Positions 33,547-41,991 of a stretch of 64,000 nucleotides of DNA are shown here, one piece after another (the first letter of the stretch is position 1; each line of letters starts with the position of its first letter). A program made the translations under genes and the position numbers. The notes beneath the pieces are model-generated. The model was given only the letters and a program-made list of their open reading frames with translations. It made no database searches and was not told the DNA's origin. The stretch is from NCBI GenBank assembly GCA_023150875.1, contig JAKLKC010000008.1:97777-161776 (forward strand). The letters run 5' to 3'. The stretch is from Myxococcota bacterium (GTDB lineage Bacteria; Myxococcota_A; UBA796; UBA9615; JAKLKC01).

Positions 33547-34941
33547 ATGCTGGCTCCTCACCTTCGGCGCCGCCGGACGTCCGTGTCGAGATCCACCCCG
33601 CCGTCCGATCACGTGGACCGCATCTTGCGGGAGCAGGCGCGGCGGCTGTTCGGCCGCCTGGTGAGGGGGCGCCTCCTGGCCTCCCCCGTGGTGGCCCTCT
33701 CCTTCCTGGCCCTGGCCTTCCTGGACCCAGCGCCGTGGCGCCGGACCTGGCTGGCGGTGGCGGCGGCGCTGGTGGTGGGGGTGTCGATCTGGGAGGGCCG
33801 CCGGGCGCCCGGCGAGCCCCGCGCCCCGGTCCCCGTCCTGCCCAGCGTGGCCCTGGGGACGGCGATGCAGCTCTCGGTGGTGGCCACCACCGGCGGGCTG
33901 GAGAGCCCCCTCCTCCCGGTGCTCCTGCTCCTCTGCGTGGTGACGGCGGTGGCGAGCGGGCGGTCCTGGCTCCTGCTGGGGGTCGTGTCGGTGCAGCTCG
34001 TGGCGGTGTGGGCCATGGCCGCGGTGGCGATCCTCGGCCGGGTGCCCGGCTTCTACCCGGCGCTGCTCGGGGGTGGGACGCGGGGAGGGCTCGGGGACGC
34101 GCACCTGGTGACGGGCGCGGTCGTCCTCACCGGTCTCCTGCCGGCGGCGGCCCTCCTGGGGGTGCTGCTGCGCCGGACGGTGCTGGCGACGTGGCACCTG
34201 GTGGAGGACGCCCAGCGGGACGCCCTACGGGCCCACGCCGAGCGGGCGGACGAGCTGCGGGCCCTGTCGGGGGAGATCGCCCACGAGCTCAAGAACCCGC
34301 TGGCGAGCGTGAAGGGGCTGGCGGCGCTGCTGGCCCGGGACGCCGGGCCGGGGTCCAAGCCCGCCGAGCGCCTGGGGGTGCTCCGGCGAGAGGTGGACCG
34401 GATGCAGGAGATCCTGGACGAGTTCCTGAACTTCTCGCGCCCCCTGGTGCCCCTGAGCCACGAGTCGGTGGAGCTGGGGGCCCTGGCCGAGGACGTGGCG
34501 GCCCTCCACGAGGGCCTGGCCCGGGAGAAGGGGGTGGCGGTGGAGGTGGCGCGGGGGGCCCGGGTCCCCGTGCGCTGCGACCCGAGGAAGGTGAAGCAGG
34601 TGGTGATCAACGTGCTCCAGAACGCCCTGGACGCCAGCCCCCCGGGGGGCACGGTGCGGATCGAGGTCCAGAGCGGACCGGGCGGAGGCGGGCGCCTCGC
34701 GGTGGCGGACCAGGGGCCGGGGCTGGCGGAGCCCGTGGCGGGCAGGGTCTTCGAGGCGGGGATCACCACCAAAGAGAGGGGCTCGGGCCTGGGCCTGACC
34801 ATCGCCCGGGCCCTGGCACGCCAGCACGGGGGCGAGCTGACCCTCGGCGGCTCCCCCGGTGGGGGCTGCGTCGCCGAGCTCACCCTCCCCGCGGAGCCGG
34901 CGACCGACACCGCGCCGCGACCGGCGTCCGGTGTCGCATGA
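33547..34941 (+). CDS. Sensor histidine kinase
   Basis: 464 residues. About five to six hydrophobic segments fill residues ~40-205 with almost no extracytoplasmic loop, so the signal is probably sensed in or near the membrane. The dimerisation/phosphoacceptor motif is GEIAHELKNPLASVKGL (H246), then the N box VVINVLQNALDA, the G1 box VADQGPGL and the G2 box GSGLGLTIARA. It probably phosphorylates the regulator encoded next. ATG at 33547 has GGAGGGA upstream. 42 nt after the TolC-like gene. Confidence 0.92.
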   Translation: MLAPHLRRRRTSVSRSTPPSDHVDRILREQARRLFGRLVRGRLLASPVVALSFLALAFLDPAPWRRTWLAVAAALVVGVSIWEGRRAPGEPRAPVPVLPSVALGTAMQLSVVATTGGLESPLLPVLLLLCVVTAVASGRSWLLLGVVSVQLVAVWAMAAVAILGRVPGFYPALLGGGTRGGLGDAHLVTGAVVLTGLLPAAALLGVLLRRTVLATWHLVEDAQRDALRAHAERADELRALSGEIAHELKNPLASVKGLAALLARDAGPGSKPAERLGVLRREVDRMQEILDEFLNFSRPLVPLSHESVELGALAEDVAALHEGLAREKGVAVEVARGARVPVRCDPRKVKQVVINVLQNALDASPPGGTVRIEVQSGPGGGGRLAVADQGPGLAEPVAGRVFEAGITTKERGSGLGLTIARALARQHGGELTLGGSPGGGCVAELTLPAEPATDTAPRPASGVA

Positions 34942-34982
34942 ATCGGGATGTCGCATGAATCGAGCTGTAGCATGAAACCCCG
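34932..34982 (+). repeat. 17-bp tandem repeat spanning the kinase/regulator gene junction
   Basis: Three copies with 17-bp period begin at 34932, 34949 and 34966: TGTCGCATGAATCG twice, then the diverged TGTAGCATGAAAC. Each holds an ATGA. The first ATGA contains the kinase stop codon (34939-34941) and the third is the likely start of the regulator (34972). Confidence 0.8.
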
Positions 34983-36327
34983 GGTGCTGGTCGTCGACGA
35001 CGACGCGGGGGTGAGGTACACCCTGCGGGAGGTCCTGGAGGGGGCCGGCCTGGATGTGGAGGAGGCCCGGGACGGCGAGGAGGCGTGGGAGCGGCTGCGG
35101 GCCGATCCCGATCCGCCGGCCCTGGTGGTCACCGACCTGCGGATGCCCCGGTCGGGGGGGATGGAACTGCTCCGGCGGGTCCAGACCCTCCCCGGTCCGC
35201 CCCGGGTGGTGATGATCACCGCCCACGGCTCGGAGCGGCAGGCGGTGGAGGCGATGAAGGCGGGGGCCTGCGACTACTTCCGCAAGCCCTTCGACATCGA
35301 CGAGCTGCTGGTCGCGGTGCGGCGGAGCGTGGAGGCGGTGCGGCTCCGCCTGGACAACGAGCGCCTGGCGGGCGAACTCAACCTATCGAAATCCCTGGTG
35401 TTTTCGTCACCCGCCCTGGCGCGGCTGGCGGTGCTGGTGTCCCGGGTGGGCCCCCGGGACGTGACGGTACTGCTGACGGGGGAGAGCGGGACGGGCAAGG
35501 AGAGGGTGGCGGAGGCCATCGTGAGGGCGTCCCCCCGGCGGGACGCCCCCTTCGTGCGCTTCAACTGCGCGGCGCTTACGCCGGAGCTGGCGGAGGCGGA
35601 GCTGTTCGGCCACGCCCGGGGGGCGTTCACAGGGGCGGTGCGGGCGAGGCCGGGGCTGTTCCGCGAGGCGGACGGGGGCACGCTGCTGCTGGACGAGGTA
35701 GGGGAGCTGGACGCGGCCACCCAGGGCAAGCTGCTGCGGGTGCTCCAGGAGGGGGAGGTGCGCCCCTTGGGCGAGGACCGCCCCCGCAAGCTGGACGTGC
35801 GGATCCTGGCGGCGACCCACCGGGACCTGAAGGAGGAGGTGGCCCGGGGGCGCTTCCGGGAGGACCTGTTCTATCGCCTGAACGTGGTCCACCTGCACGT
35901 CCCGCCGCTCCGGGAGAGGCCCGAGGACGTCCCCACCCTCCTGCGTCATTTCCTGGCCCGCGCCGGGGAGCGCTTCGGCGTCGGCCCCCTTCGGGAGCCC
36001 CCGGGCCTGCTGGGAAGGGTCCTGGCCTACGACTGGCCGGGGAACGTGCGGGAGCTGGAGCACGCCATCGAGAGCCTGGTGGCCCTGAGCCCCGAGGGCG
36101 AGCTGGACCTGTCCCTCCTTCCGGGGGCCCCGAACGCCGGGGACCCCGCCTCCCCGAGTGGCGCGCGCCTGGGGCTGAAGCAGAGGGTGGAGGCCCTGGA
36201 GCGCGCCCACGGCAACCGCAGCGAGGCGGCCCGCCTGCTGGGGATCGGCCGCGTGACCCTCCACGACAAGCTCAGGAAGTATGGGTTGGGGCGGGGGGAG
36301 GACGAGGGGGAGGGGCGAGAAATGTAA
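34972..36327 (+). CDS. NtrC-family sigma-54-dependent response regulator
   Basis: 451 residues. A receiver domain (1-~120) has the acidic pocket at D10-D11 and the phosphorylated D55 in VVTDLRMP. The AAA+ domain (~145-380) has GESGTGKE (Walker A), the sigma-54 contact loop GAFTGA, GGTLLLDEVGELD (Walker B) and RFREDLFYRLNV. The Fis-type HTH is GNRSEAARLLGIGRVTLHDK. ATG at 34972 is taken because the receiver fold starts at once (KPRVLVVDDD); an in-frame ATG at 34948 would add 8 residues. No sigma-54 promoter was found nearby. Confidence 0.93.
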   Translation: MKPRVLVVDDDAGVRYTLREVLEGAGLDVEEARDGEEAWERLRADPDPPALVVTDLRMPRSGGMELLRRVQTLPGPPRVVMITAHGSERQAVEAMKAGACDYFRKPFDIDELLVAVRRSVEAVRLRLDNERLAGELNLSKSLVFSSPALARLAVLVSRVGPRDVTVLLTGESGTGKERVAEAIVRASPRRDAPFVRFNCAALTPELAEAELFGHARGAFTGAVRARPGLFREADGGTLLLDEVGELDAATQGKLLRVLQEGEVRPLGEDRPRKLDVRILAATHRDLKEEVARGRFREDLFYRLNVVHLHVPPLRERPEDVPTLLRHFLARAGERFGVGPLREPPGLLGRVLAYDWPGNVRELEHAIESLVALSPEGELDLSLLPGAPNAGDPASPSGARLGLKQRVEALERAHGNRSEAARLLGIGRVTLHDKLRKYGLGRGEDEGEGREM

Positions 36328-36350
36328 AAGTGTTGGTGCCTGACACCCTG

Positions 36351-36359
36351 TGCTATTCT
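36351..36359 (+). promoter_or_regulatory. Extended -10 box before the pilin-like gene
   Basis: TG-C-TATTCT at 36351-36359 fits an extended -10 element; a weak -35 (TTGGTG, 36333-36338) lies at 15 bp. A GGTG-CCTGA-CACC dyad (36335-36347) overlaps the spacer. Confidence 0.4.
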
Positions 36360-36375
36360 CGGAAGGGGAGTGTCC

Positions 36376-36888
36376 ATGTCCGCACCGATCCCGCCGCCCC
36401 AGGGGATGGACCGGGGCCTCAAGTGGTTGCTGATCGCGGTCGTCGGGGGCCTCGGGTGCCTGGGGATGCTGTTCCTGGGGGGGATCGTGGTGGCCATCGC
36501 CATCCCCAACTACCTGGGGATGCAGCTCCGCGCCAAGAGGTCGGAGCTGCCCACGAACCTCGACTCCATCCGGGTCGCCGAGATGGCCTATTACGCCGAG
36601 TGGGACACCTACCTCCCCTGCGGTGGCCCGCCGCCGGACCCGGCCTCCCTGCGGACGCAGCCCCGCGCCTGGGAGGAGGACGCCGCCGCCCCCTGCTTCC
36701 GGGACCTGGGCTGGTCCGCCGCCGGGCCGGTGCGGGGCGTGTATTGGGTGGAGGTCACCCAGCCGGGCAAGGACGGCGTGTTCACGGCCTACGCCACCGC
36801 CGACCTGGACGGGGACGGCGAGGCGGCGGTCTACTCCGCCACCGCGGGGGAGCGCGCGGTCCGGGTGACGGAGGACAGCGTCTTCTAG
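36376..36888 (+). CDS. Type IV pilin-like protein
   Basis: 170 residues. An N-terminal Pro-rich stretch precedes one hydrophobic helix and then VVAIAIPNYLGMQLRAKRSE, the familiar pilin helix with a soluble domain holding two Cys (PCGG, APCFRD) and a calcium-like DLDGDGEAAV. The classical G/FTLIE prepilin peptidase site is missing; the sequence reads GCLGMLFLGGIVVAIAIPNY. It may be a minor pilin-like or membrane-tethered derivative. ATG at 36376 has GGGGAG 5 nt before it. No pilus assembly genes are in the window. Confidence 0.75.
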   Translation: MSAPIPPPQGMDRGLKWLLIAVVGGLGCLGMLFLGGIVVAIAIPNYLGMQLRAKRSELPTNLDSIRVAEMAYYAEWDTYLPCGGPPPDPASLRTQPRAWEEDAAAPCFRDLGWSAAGPVRGVYWVEVTQPGKDGVFTAYATADLDGDGEAAVYSATAGERAVRVTEDSVF

Positions 36889-36902
36889 GGACTCCCTGAC
36901 CG

Positions 36903-37112
36903 TCAGGTCCGCCGCGACGCCCACCAGCCCCAGGCCGCCATCGCCGCCCCCAGCAGCAGGCAGAGCTCGGCGATGAGGCGGATCTCGAAGCGGAAGCCGG
37001 TGTTGGCCATGGGGACGGTGGCGAGGCGGATCAGTGCGGCGGTCGTCACCAGCCCGAGGCCCATGTCGCGCCGGTGGCGGGCGGAGCGGTGGGCGTCGTC
37101 GGGCAGGTCCAT
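36903..37112 (-). CDS. Small membrane protein
   Basis: 69 residues with two hydrophobic segments (LGLVTTAALIRLATVPMA, LIAELCLLLGAAMAAWGWWA) separated by a short loop, and basic ends. No family recognised. A longer frame upstream exists but is low-complexity and Pro/Gly-rich, so the ATG at 37110-37112 was chosen, without a good ribosome-binding site. Confidence 0.4.
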   Translation of the reverse strand: MDLPDDAHRSARHRRDMGLGLVTTAALIRLATVPMANTGFRFEIRLIAELCLLLGAAMAAWGWWASRRT

Positions 37113-37219
37113 GGGCGAGGCGTCCCCGGGGCGCGTCCCCCCGTCAGGCCGCCCTCCCCCACATGATGGGGACGCCTGCCGCGGCGGGCCAGGGGCTCCC
37201 TTTTCCGCCTCCCGCCACC

Positions 37220-37248
37220 TTCCCACTCCGGCACCACCGCCCTAGAAT
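37220..37248 (+). promoter_or_regulatory. Promoter of the SNF2 helicase gene (leaderless type)
   Basis: TTCCCA (37220-37225), 17-bp spacer, TAGAAT (37243-37248). The ATG at 37258 lies 9 nt after the -10 box, with no Shine-Dalgarno sequence between. Confidence 0.45.
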
Positions 37249-37257
37249 GCGCGGCCC

Positions 37258-40200
37258 ATGATCGTGCTGCACGGAGTCTGGTCCGAGGGGGGTCACCTGC
37301 TCCTGTGGGGGGAGGATGCTCTGCTGCCCCCGCGCGACCCGGACGGCCCGGAGGGGCGCGTCCCCGGGCTCCCTGCCCCCGTCCACCCGTTCTCCAGCAG
37401 CGCCGAGTGGGTGGAGGAGACGCTGGGGCTGGTCCTCGCAGGCCGACCCACGCCGCCGTGGAGCGAGGAGGAGATCGCGCTGTTCCTGCCCTCGGGGGAG
37501 GACGCGCCCCAGGCATCCCCGTGGCTGCTGAGGGAGGACGACGAGCCCCCGCCGGACGTGGCGGGGCTCGCCCTCTGGCGGGTGCCGGCGTGCCGGATCG
37601 GGGCCGGAGACGCGGCGGAGCTGCTCCTGGACCTGCCGGCCTCGGCGCCCCCCGGCGCCGCCCTGGGGGACTCCCTGGCGTTCATGGGCGAGGTCGCCCG
37701 GTTCGCCCTGGAGAGGGTGGCGGCGGGGAGGATCGCCCCCGACATCCAGTCGGGCGTGGAGCCCACCGCCCGCTGGCGGGCGGTGCTGACCGACGACGCC
37801 GGACACGACCGCGCCCAGCGGCTCGCCCGCGCCCTCCCGCCGTCCTGCCGCTCCCTGCCGGGGGAGCCGCCACCGGGGGAGGACCGGGACGGCGGGTTGA
37901 CGCAGGCGACCCCCCGCTCGGCGGCGGACGTGGTCCTGGGGATGCTGGACTCCCTGGTGGACGCCCTGGCGCGGCGCTGCATCGCCGACGGTCCGGTGCC
38001 GGCCCTGCCCCGGCGCGCCTCGGGGAGCGGCCCCGCCGCCGCCGCCTCGGCCTGGGTGCGGGGGCTGGCCGCGCCCGACGGCGGCAGCGAGGCGCCGGCG
38101 GGCGGCTGGGAGTCGCTGGCGCGGGCCGTCCTGGCCTGGACCCGCCCCGCCCTCGATCCCGAGCCGGTGCCCTTCCGCACCTGCTTCCGCCTCTCCGCCC
38201 CCGAGGGGCCGGAGGGAGTGGGGGCGGAGCCGTGGCGGCTGGAAGTCCTGCTCCAGGGCACCGACGACCGGAGCCTGCTGGTGCCGGCGGCGGAGGTCTG
38301 GAGGTCCCGGGGCGACGCCCTGACGGTGCTCCGCCGGAAGTGGGAACATCCCCAGGAGCGACTGCTGGGGGACCTGGGCCGTGCGGTGCGGCTGGCGCCG
38401 TCGCTGGAGGCCCTGCTCCGGCAGGCGCACCCGGCGGGGTTGGAGCTGGACGCCGGGGGGGCGTGGCGCTTCCTGCGGGAGGGGGCGCCCCTGTTGGAGC
38501 AGGCGGGGTTCGGTGTGCTGGTCCCCCCATGGTGGGGCAAGCCGGCGGCGGCCCTGGGGGCTCGGCTGGAGGTGAGGCCGGCGGCGGCGGACCGGTCCTC
38601 GTCGGGCCTGCTGGGGATGGCGGGGATCTGCGCCTACCGCTGGCGGATCGCCCTCGGGGACGAGGCGATCACCGAGGAGGAGCTGCGGCGCCTGGCCGCC
38701 CTGAAGGTGCCGCTGGTGCGGGTCCGGGGCCAGTGGGTGGAGCTGCGGCGGGAGGAGGTCGACGCCGCCCTGGCGTGGTTTGCCCGGCGCCCCGCCGAGG
38801 GCACCATGCGCGCGGGGGAGGTCCTGCGGGCGGGCCTCGGCCTGGACCCGACCCCCGCCGGGCTGCCGGTGGCGGGGATCCGGGCCGAGGGGTGGGTGGC
38901 CGACCTCCTCGGCGAGGCGGGGGAGGCCCGCCTGGAACCCCGGGGCACGCCCGCGGACTTCCGCGGGACCCTGCGCCCCTACCAGGAGCGCGGGTTGTCG
39001 TGGCTGTCGTTCCTCGGGGGCCTGGGGCTCGGGGCCTGCCTCGCCGACGACATGGGCCTCGGGAAGACCGTGCAGGTGCTGGCCCTGCTGGCGGCGGAGC
39101 GGGAGGCGGCGGAGGGCCCCGTGTCCCCGACCCTTCTGGTGTGCCCGACTTCGGTGGTGGGCAACTGGAGGCGGGAGGCGGAGCGCTTCGTCCCCGACCT
39201 GCCGGTCCATGTCCACCACGGCGCCGGGCGGGAGACCGGCCAGGCCTTCGTCGACGCCGCGGAGGGGAGCGGGCTGGTGATCACCAGCTACTCGCTGGTG
39301 GTCCGGGACGCCGAGCTGCTGGGGCGGGTGGAGTGGGGGCGCGCGGTGCTGGACGAGGCGCAGAACATCAAGAACCCGGGCGCCCAGCAGACCCAGGCGG
39401 TGCGCCGGCTGCCCGCGGCCCAGCGGATCGCCCTGACGGGGACGCCGGTGGAGAACCGCCTTGCGGAGCTCTGGTCCATCCTGGACTTCCTGAACCCCGG
39501 GCTGTTGGGGTCGGCCAACGACTTCCGCAAGAGGTTCGCGCTCCCCATCGAGAGGGAGAGGCGGGAGGACCGGGCGGCCCTGCTCCGCCAGCTCACCGGC
39601 CCCTTCGTGCTGCGCCGCCTCAAAACCGATCCGCGGATCGTGGACGACCTGCCGGCCAAGACCGAGGTGCGGGAGCACTGCGTCCTCACCCGGGAGCAGG
39701 CCACCCTATACCAGGCGGTGGTGGACGACATGATGGCCCGGGTGGAGGCCAGCTCGGGGATCGAGCGGCGGGGACTCGTGCTGGCGACCCTGACCCGCCT
39801 CAAGCAGGTGTGCAACCACCCCGCCCACCTCCTCCAGGACCGCTCCCCCCTGGAGGGGCGCTCGGGCAAGCTGATCCGCCTGGCGGAGCTGCTGGGGGAG
39901 GTCGTGGACGCCGGGGACCGGGCGCTGGTGTTCACCCAGTTCGCCGAGTGGGGGCAGACCATGCGCCCCTGGCTCCAAGAACGCCTCGGCCGCGAGGTGC
40001 TCTTCCTCCACGGCGGGACCGCACGGGAGGCGCGGGACCGCATGGTGGCCCGCTTCCAGGCGGCGGACGGCCCGCCGGTGCTGATGCTCTCCCTCAAGGC
40101 CGGGGGCACCGGGCTCAACCTCACGGCGGCCAGCCACGTCATCCACTTCGACCGCTGGTGGAACCCGGCGGTGGAGGACCAGGCCACCGACCGGGCGTTC

Positions 40201-40404
40201 CGGATCGGGCAGAAGAGGCACGTGCAGGTCCGCAAGATGGTGTGCGCGGGGACGCTGGAGGAGCGGATCGACCGGATGATCGAGGAGAAGAGGGCGCTGG
40301 CGCGCCTGGCGGTGGGCGAGGGAGAGGGCTGGCTGACGGAGATGTCCACCGCCGAGCTCCGGGACGTGATCGCCCTCTCCGAGGAGGGGGTGGGCGATGG
40401 CTGA
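37258..40404 (+). CDS. SNF2-family helicase/ATPase
   Basis: 1,048 residues. The N-terminal ~560 residues resemble the bacterial SNF2-associated region, with no known catalytic role. The ATPase core has DDMGLGKTVQVLALL (motif I), LLVCPTSVVGNWRREAERF (Ia), DEAQNIKN (II) and LTGTPVENRLAELWSILDF (III); the C-terminal lobe has HGGTAREARDRMV, SLKAGGTGLNLT, DRWWNPAVEDQATDRAFRIG (V-VI). Such proteins translocate on double-stranded DNA and may clear protein or RNA polymerase. The adjacent SWIM-protein gene is its usual partner. Confidence 0.95.
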   Translation: MIVLHGVWSEGGHLLLWGEDALLPPRDPDGPEGRVPGLPAPVHPFSSSAEWVEETLGLVLAGRPTPPWSEEEIALFLPSGEDAPQASPWLLREDDEPPPDVAGLALWRVPACRIGAGDAAELLLDLPASAPPGAALGDSLAFMGEVARFALERVAAGRIAPDIQSGVEPTARWRAVLTDDAGHDRAQRLARALPPSCRSLPGEPPPGEDRDGGLTQATPRSAADVVLGMLDSLVDALARRCIADGPVPALPRRASGSGPAAAASAWVRGLAAPDGGSEAPAGGWESLARAVLAWTRPALDPEPVPFRTCFRLSAPEGPEGVGAEPWRLEVLLQGTDDRSLLVPAAEVWRSRGDALTVLRRKWEHPQERLLGDLGRAVRLAPSLEALLRQAHPAGLELDAGGAWRFLREGAPLLEQAGFGVLVPPWWGKPAAALGARLEVRPAAADRSSSGLLGMAGICAYRWRIALGDEAITEEELRRLAALKVPLVRVRGQWVELRREEVDAALAWFARRPAEGTMRAGEVLRAGLGLDPTPAGLPVAGIRAEGWVADLLGEAGEARLEPRGTPADFRGTLRPYQERGLSWLSFLGGLGLGACLADDMGLGKTVQVLALLAAEREAAEGPVSPTLLVCPTSVVGNWRREAERFVPDLPVHVHHGAGRETGQAFVDAAEGSGLVITSYSLVVRDAELLGRVEWGRAVLDEAQNIKNPGAQQTQAVRRLPAAQRIALTGTPVENRLAELWSILDFLNPGLLGSANDFRKRFALPIERERREDRAALLRQLTGPFVLRRLKTDPRIVDDLPAKTEVREHCVLTREQATLYQAVVDDMMARVEASSGIERRGLVLATLTRLKQVCNHPAHLLQDRSPLEGRSGKLIRLAELLGEVVDAGDRALVFTQFAEWGQTMRPWLQERLGREVLFLHGGTAREARDRMVARFQAADGPPVLMLSLKAGGTGLNLTAASHVIHFDRWWNPAVEDQATDRAFRIGQKRHVQVRKMVCAGTLEERIDRMIEEKRALARLAVGEGEGWLTEMSTAELRDVIALSEEGVGDG

Positions 40405-40422
40405 GCGCGGGAGGCGGGCGCG

Positions 40423-41307
40423 ATGAGCTGGTACGGCGAGCCTTACGGTCCCCGGCGGAAGAAGCGCACGCCCAAGGACGGGATCCGCGCCCGGAGCCAG
40501 CGGGGGCAGATCGGGGAGACCTGGTGGTCCCGCCGCTTCATCGAGGTGCTGGAGTCGTGGCAGATGGGAGCGCGCCTCTCCCGGGGGCGTTCCTACGCCC
40601 GGTCGGGGCAGGTGATGGACCTGGAGGTGGAGCCCGGGAAGGTGAGCGCCCGGGTGCAGGGCTCCCGCCCCCGCCCCTACCAGGTGGTGCTGGCGGTGCG
40701 CCCCTTCGGGGATCTCGACTGGGGTCGGGTGGAGGAGGCCCTCTCCACCCAGGCCCTCTTCGCCGCCCGCCTGCTGGCCGGCGAGATCCCGGCGGAGCTG
40801 GAGGGGGAGTTCCGGGAGCTGGGGCTGAGCCTCTTCCCGGCGACGGGCGGCGAGGTGAAGACGAGCTGCTCCTGCCCGGACTGGGCCAACCCCTGCAAGC
40901 ACATCGCCGCCACCTTATACATCCTGGCGGAGCGGTTCGACGAGGACCCCTTTCTGATCCTCGCCTGGCGCGGGCGGCCCCGGGACGTCCTCCTCGCCCG
41001 CCTGCGGGAGCTTCGGGGGGCCCTGCCCTCCGGCTCCCCCGGCGAAGAGGCCGGGCCGGGCGGAGCGGAGGCGGGTGGGGGCGAGCCCCTGGAGGCGTCC
41101 CTGGCCGACTTCTGGCGCGCCCGGCCCCTACCCCCCGGGGACGTCGGCCCGCCGGGCCGGGGAGAGGTCCCCGACGCCCTGATCCGCCAGCTCGGCCCCT
41201 CCGGCGTGAGAGTCGGCGGGCGGGACGCCACCGAGTGGCTCTCCCCTCTCTACGCCGCCATGTCCGCCTCGGCCTGGCGGCGCCTGGAGGGGGCGGACCC
41301 GGAGTAG
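40423..41307 (+). CDS. SWIM zinc-finger protein
   Basis: 294 residues. The SWIM zinc finger is CSCPDWANPCKH at ~146-157, preceded by WWSRRFIEVLESWQMGARLS, typical of bacterial SWIM proteins encoded next to SNF2 helicases. The last ~90 residues are Gly/Pro/Glu-rich and probably disordered. Starts 18 nt after the helicase stop, in the same direction. SWIM fingers bind DNA or protein; an accessory role for the helicase is likely. Confidence 0.9.
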   Translation: MSWYGEPYGPRRKKRTPKDGIRARSQRGQIGETWWSRRFIEVLESWQMGARLSRGRSYARSGQVMDLEVEPGKVSARVQGSRPRPYQVVLAVRPFGDLDWGRVEEALSTQALFAARLLAGEIPAELEGEFRELGLSLFPATGGEVKTSCSCPDWANPCKHIAATLYILAERFDEDPFLILAWRGRPRDVLLARLRELRGALPSGSPGEEAGPGGAEAGGGEPLEASLADFWRARPLPPGDVGPPGRGEVPDALIRQLGPSGVRVGGRDATEWLSPLYAAMSASAWRRLEGADPE

Positions 41308-41407
41308 GGCGGCGCGGGAGACCGACTCGGGGCGCACCGCCGCTGGCGGCCGGACGCGGCGTCGGCCACAATCGGGGCCGGGACCCCGCGGTCCCCAGGG
41401 AGCCGCC

Positions 41408-41980
41408 ATGCGCCGCGCCGCCATCCTCGCCGCCTGCCTCTTCGCCTCCGCCCCCCTCTGGCTCGCGCCCGCGCCGGCCGCGGCCGTCGAGATCCAGGGG
41501 GTGGTGCTGCCCGACGTCCGGGAGGTCGCCGGGAGGAGCCTGCGCCTGAACGGGGCGGGACTGCGGACCAAGCTGCTGTTCAAGGTGTACGTCGGGGGCC
41601 TCTACGTCGAGGAGCCGTCCCACGACGGCGCCCGGATCGCCGCCTCGGCGCAGGTGCGCCGGTTCGAGCTGCACATGCTCATGGGCCTGGACGGCGGCCG
41701 GATCGGCGACGCCATCGGCCAGGGCTTCTCCCGCACGTCGGGCTCGCGCCTCCCCTCGTTGCAGGCCCGCCTCGACCGCCTCCGGGCCCTGTTCCCGCGG
41801 GTGAACAAGGGAGAGGCGGTCACCCTGACCTGGCTCCCGGAGCGGGGCACCGTCGTCACCCACCAGGGCCGCGAGCTGGGCGTCATCGAGGGCAAGGACT
41901 TCGCCGACGCCCTGTTCGCGGTCTGGCTCGATCCCCGGACCGAGGACCAGAAGCTGAGGGCGGGGCTGCTGGGGATCTGA
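41408..41980 (+). CDS. Chalcone-isomerase-like periplasmic protein
   Basis: 190 residues with a signal peptide ending near APAAAVEIQ. The mature part (LNGAGLRTKLLFKVYVGGLY, VNKGEAVTLTWLPERGT, GKDFADALFAVWLD) fits the chalcone-isomerase-like domain (PF16036 type). In bacteria these are probably lipid- or fatty-acid-binding rather than true isomerases. No partner gene is apparent; the next gene converges, 11 nt away. Confidence 0.85.
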   Translation: MRRAAILAACLFASAPLWLAPAPAAAVEIQGVVLPDVREVAGRSLRLNGAGLRTKLLFKVYVGGLYVEEPSHDGARIAASAQVRRFELHMLMGLDGGRIGDAIGQGFSRTSGSRLPSLQARLDRLRALFPRVNKGEAVTLTWLPERGTVVTHQGRELGVIEGKDFADALFAVWLDPRTEDQKLRAGLLGI

Positions 41981-41991
41981 AGAGGCGGGGA

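Noticed and set aside
26477..36327. Sigma-54 promoters for the NtrC-type regulator
   Set aside because: No GG-N10-GC box in the searched intergenic regions of the exporter locus.
36903..37226. Longer 107-codon version of the small membrane protein
   Set aside because: The extra N-terminal part is Gly/Pro-rich low complexity with no ribosome-binding site; the shorter form begins just before the first hydrophobic helix.
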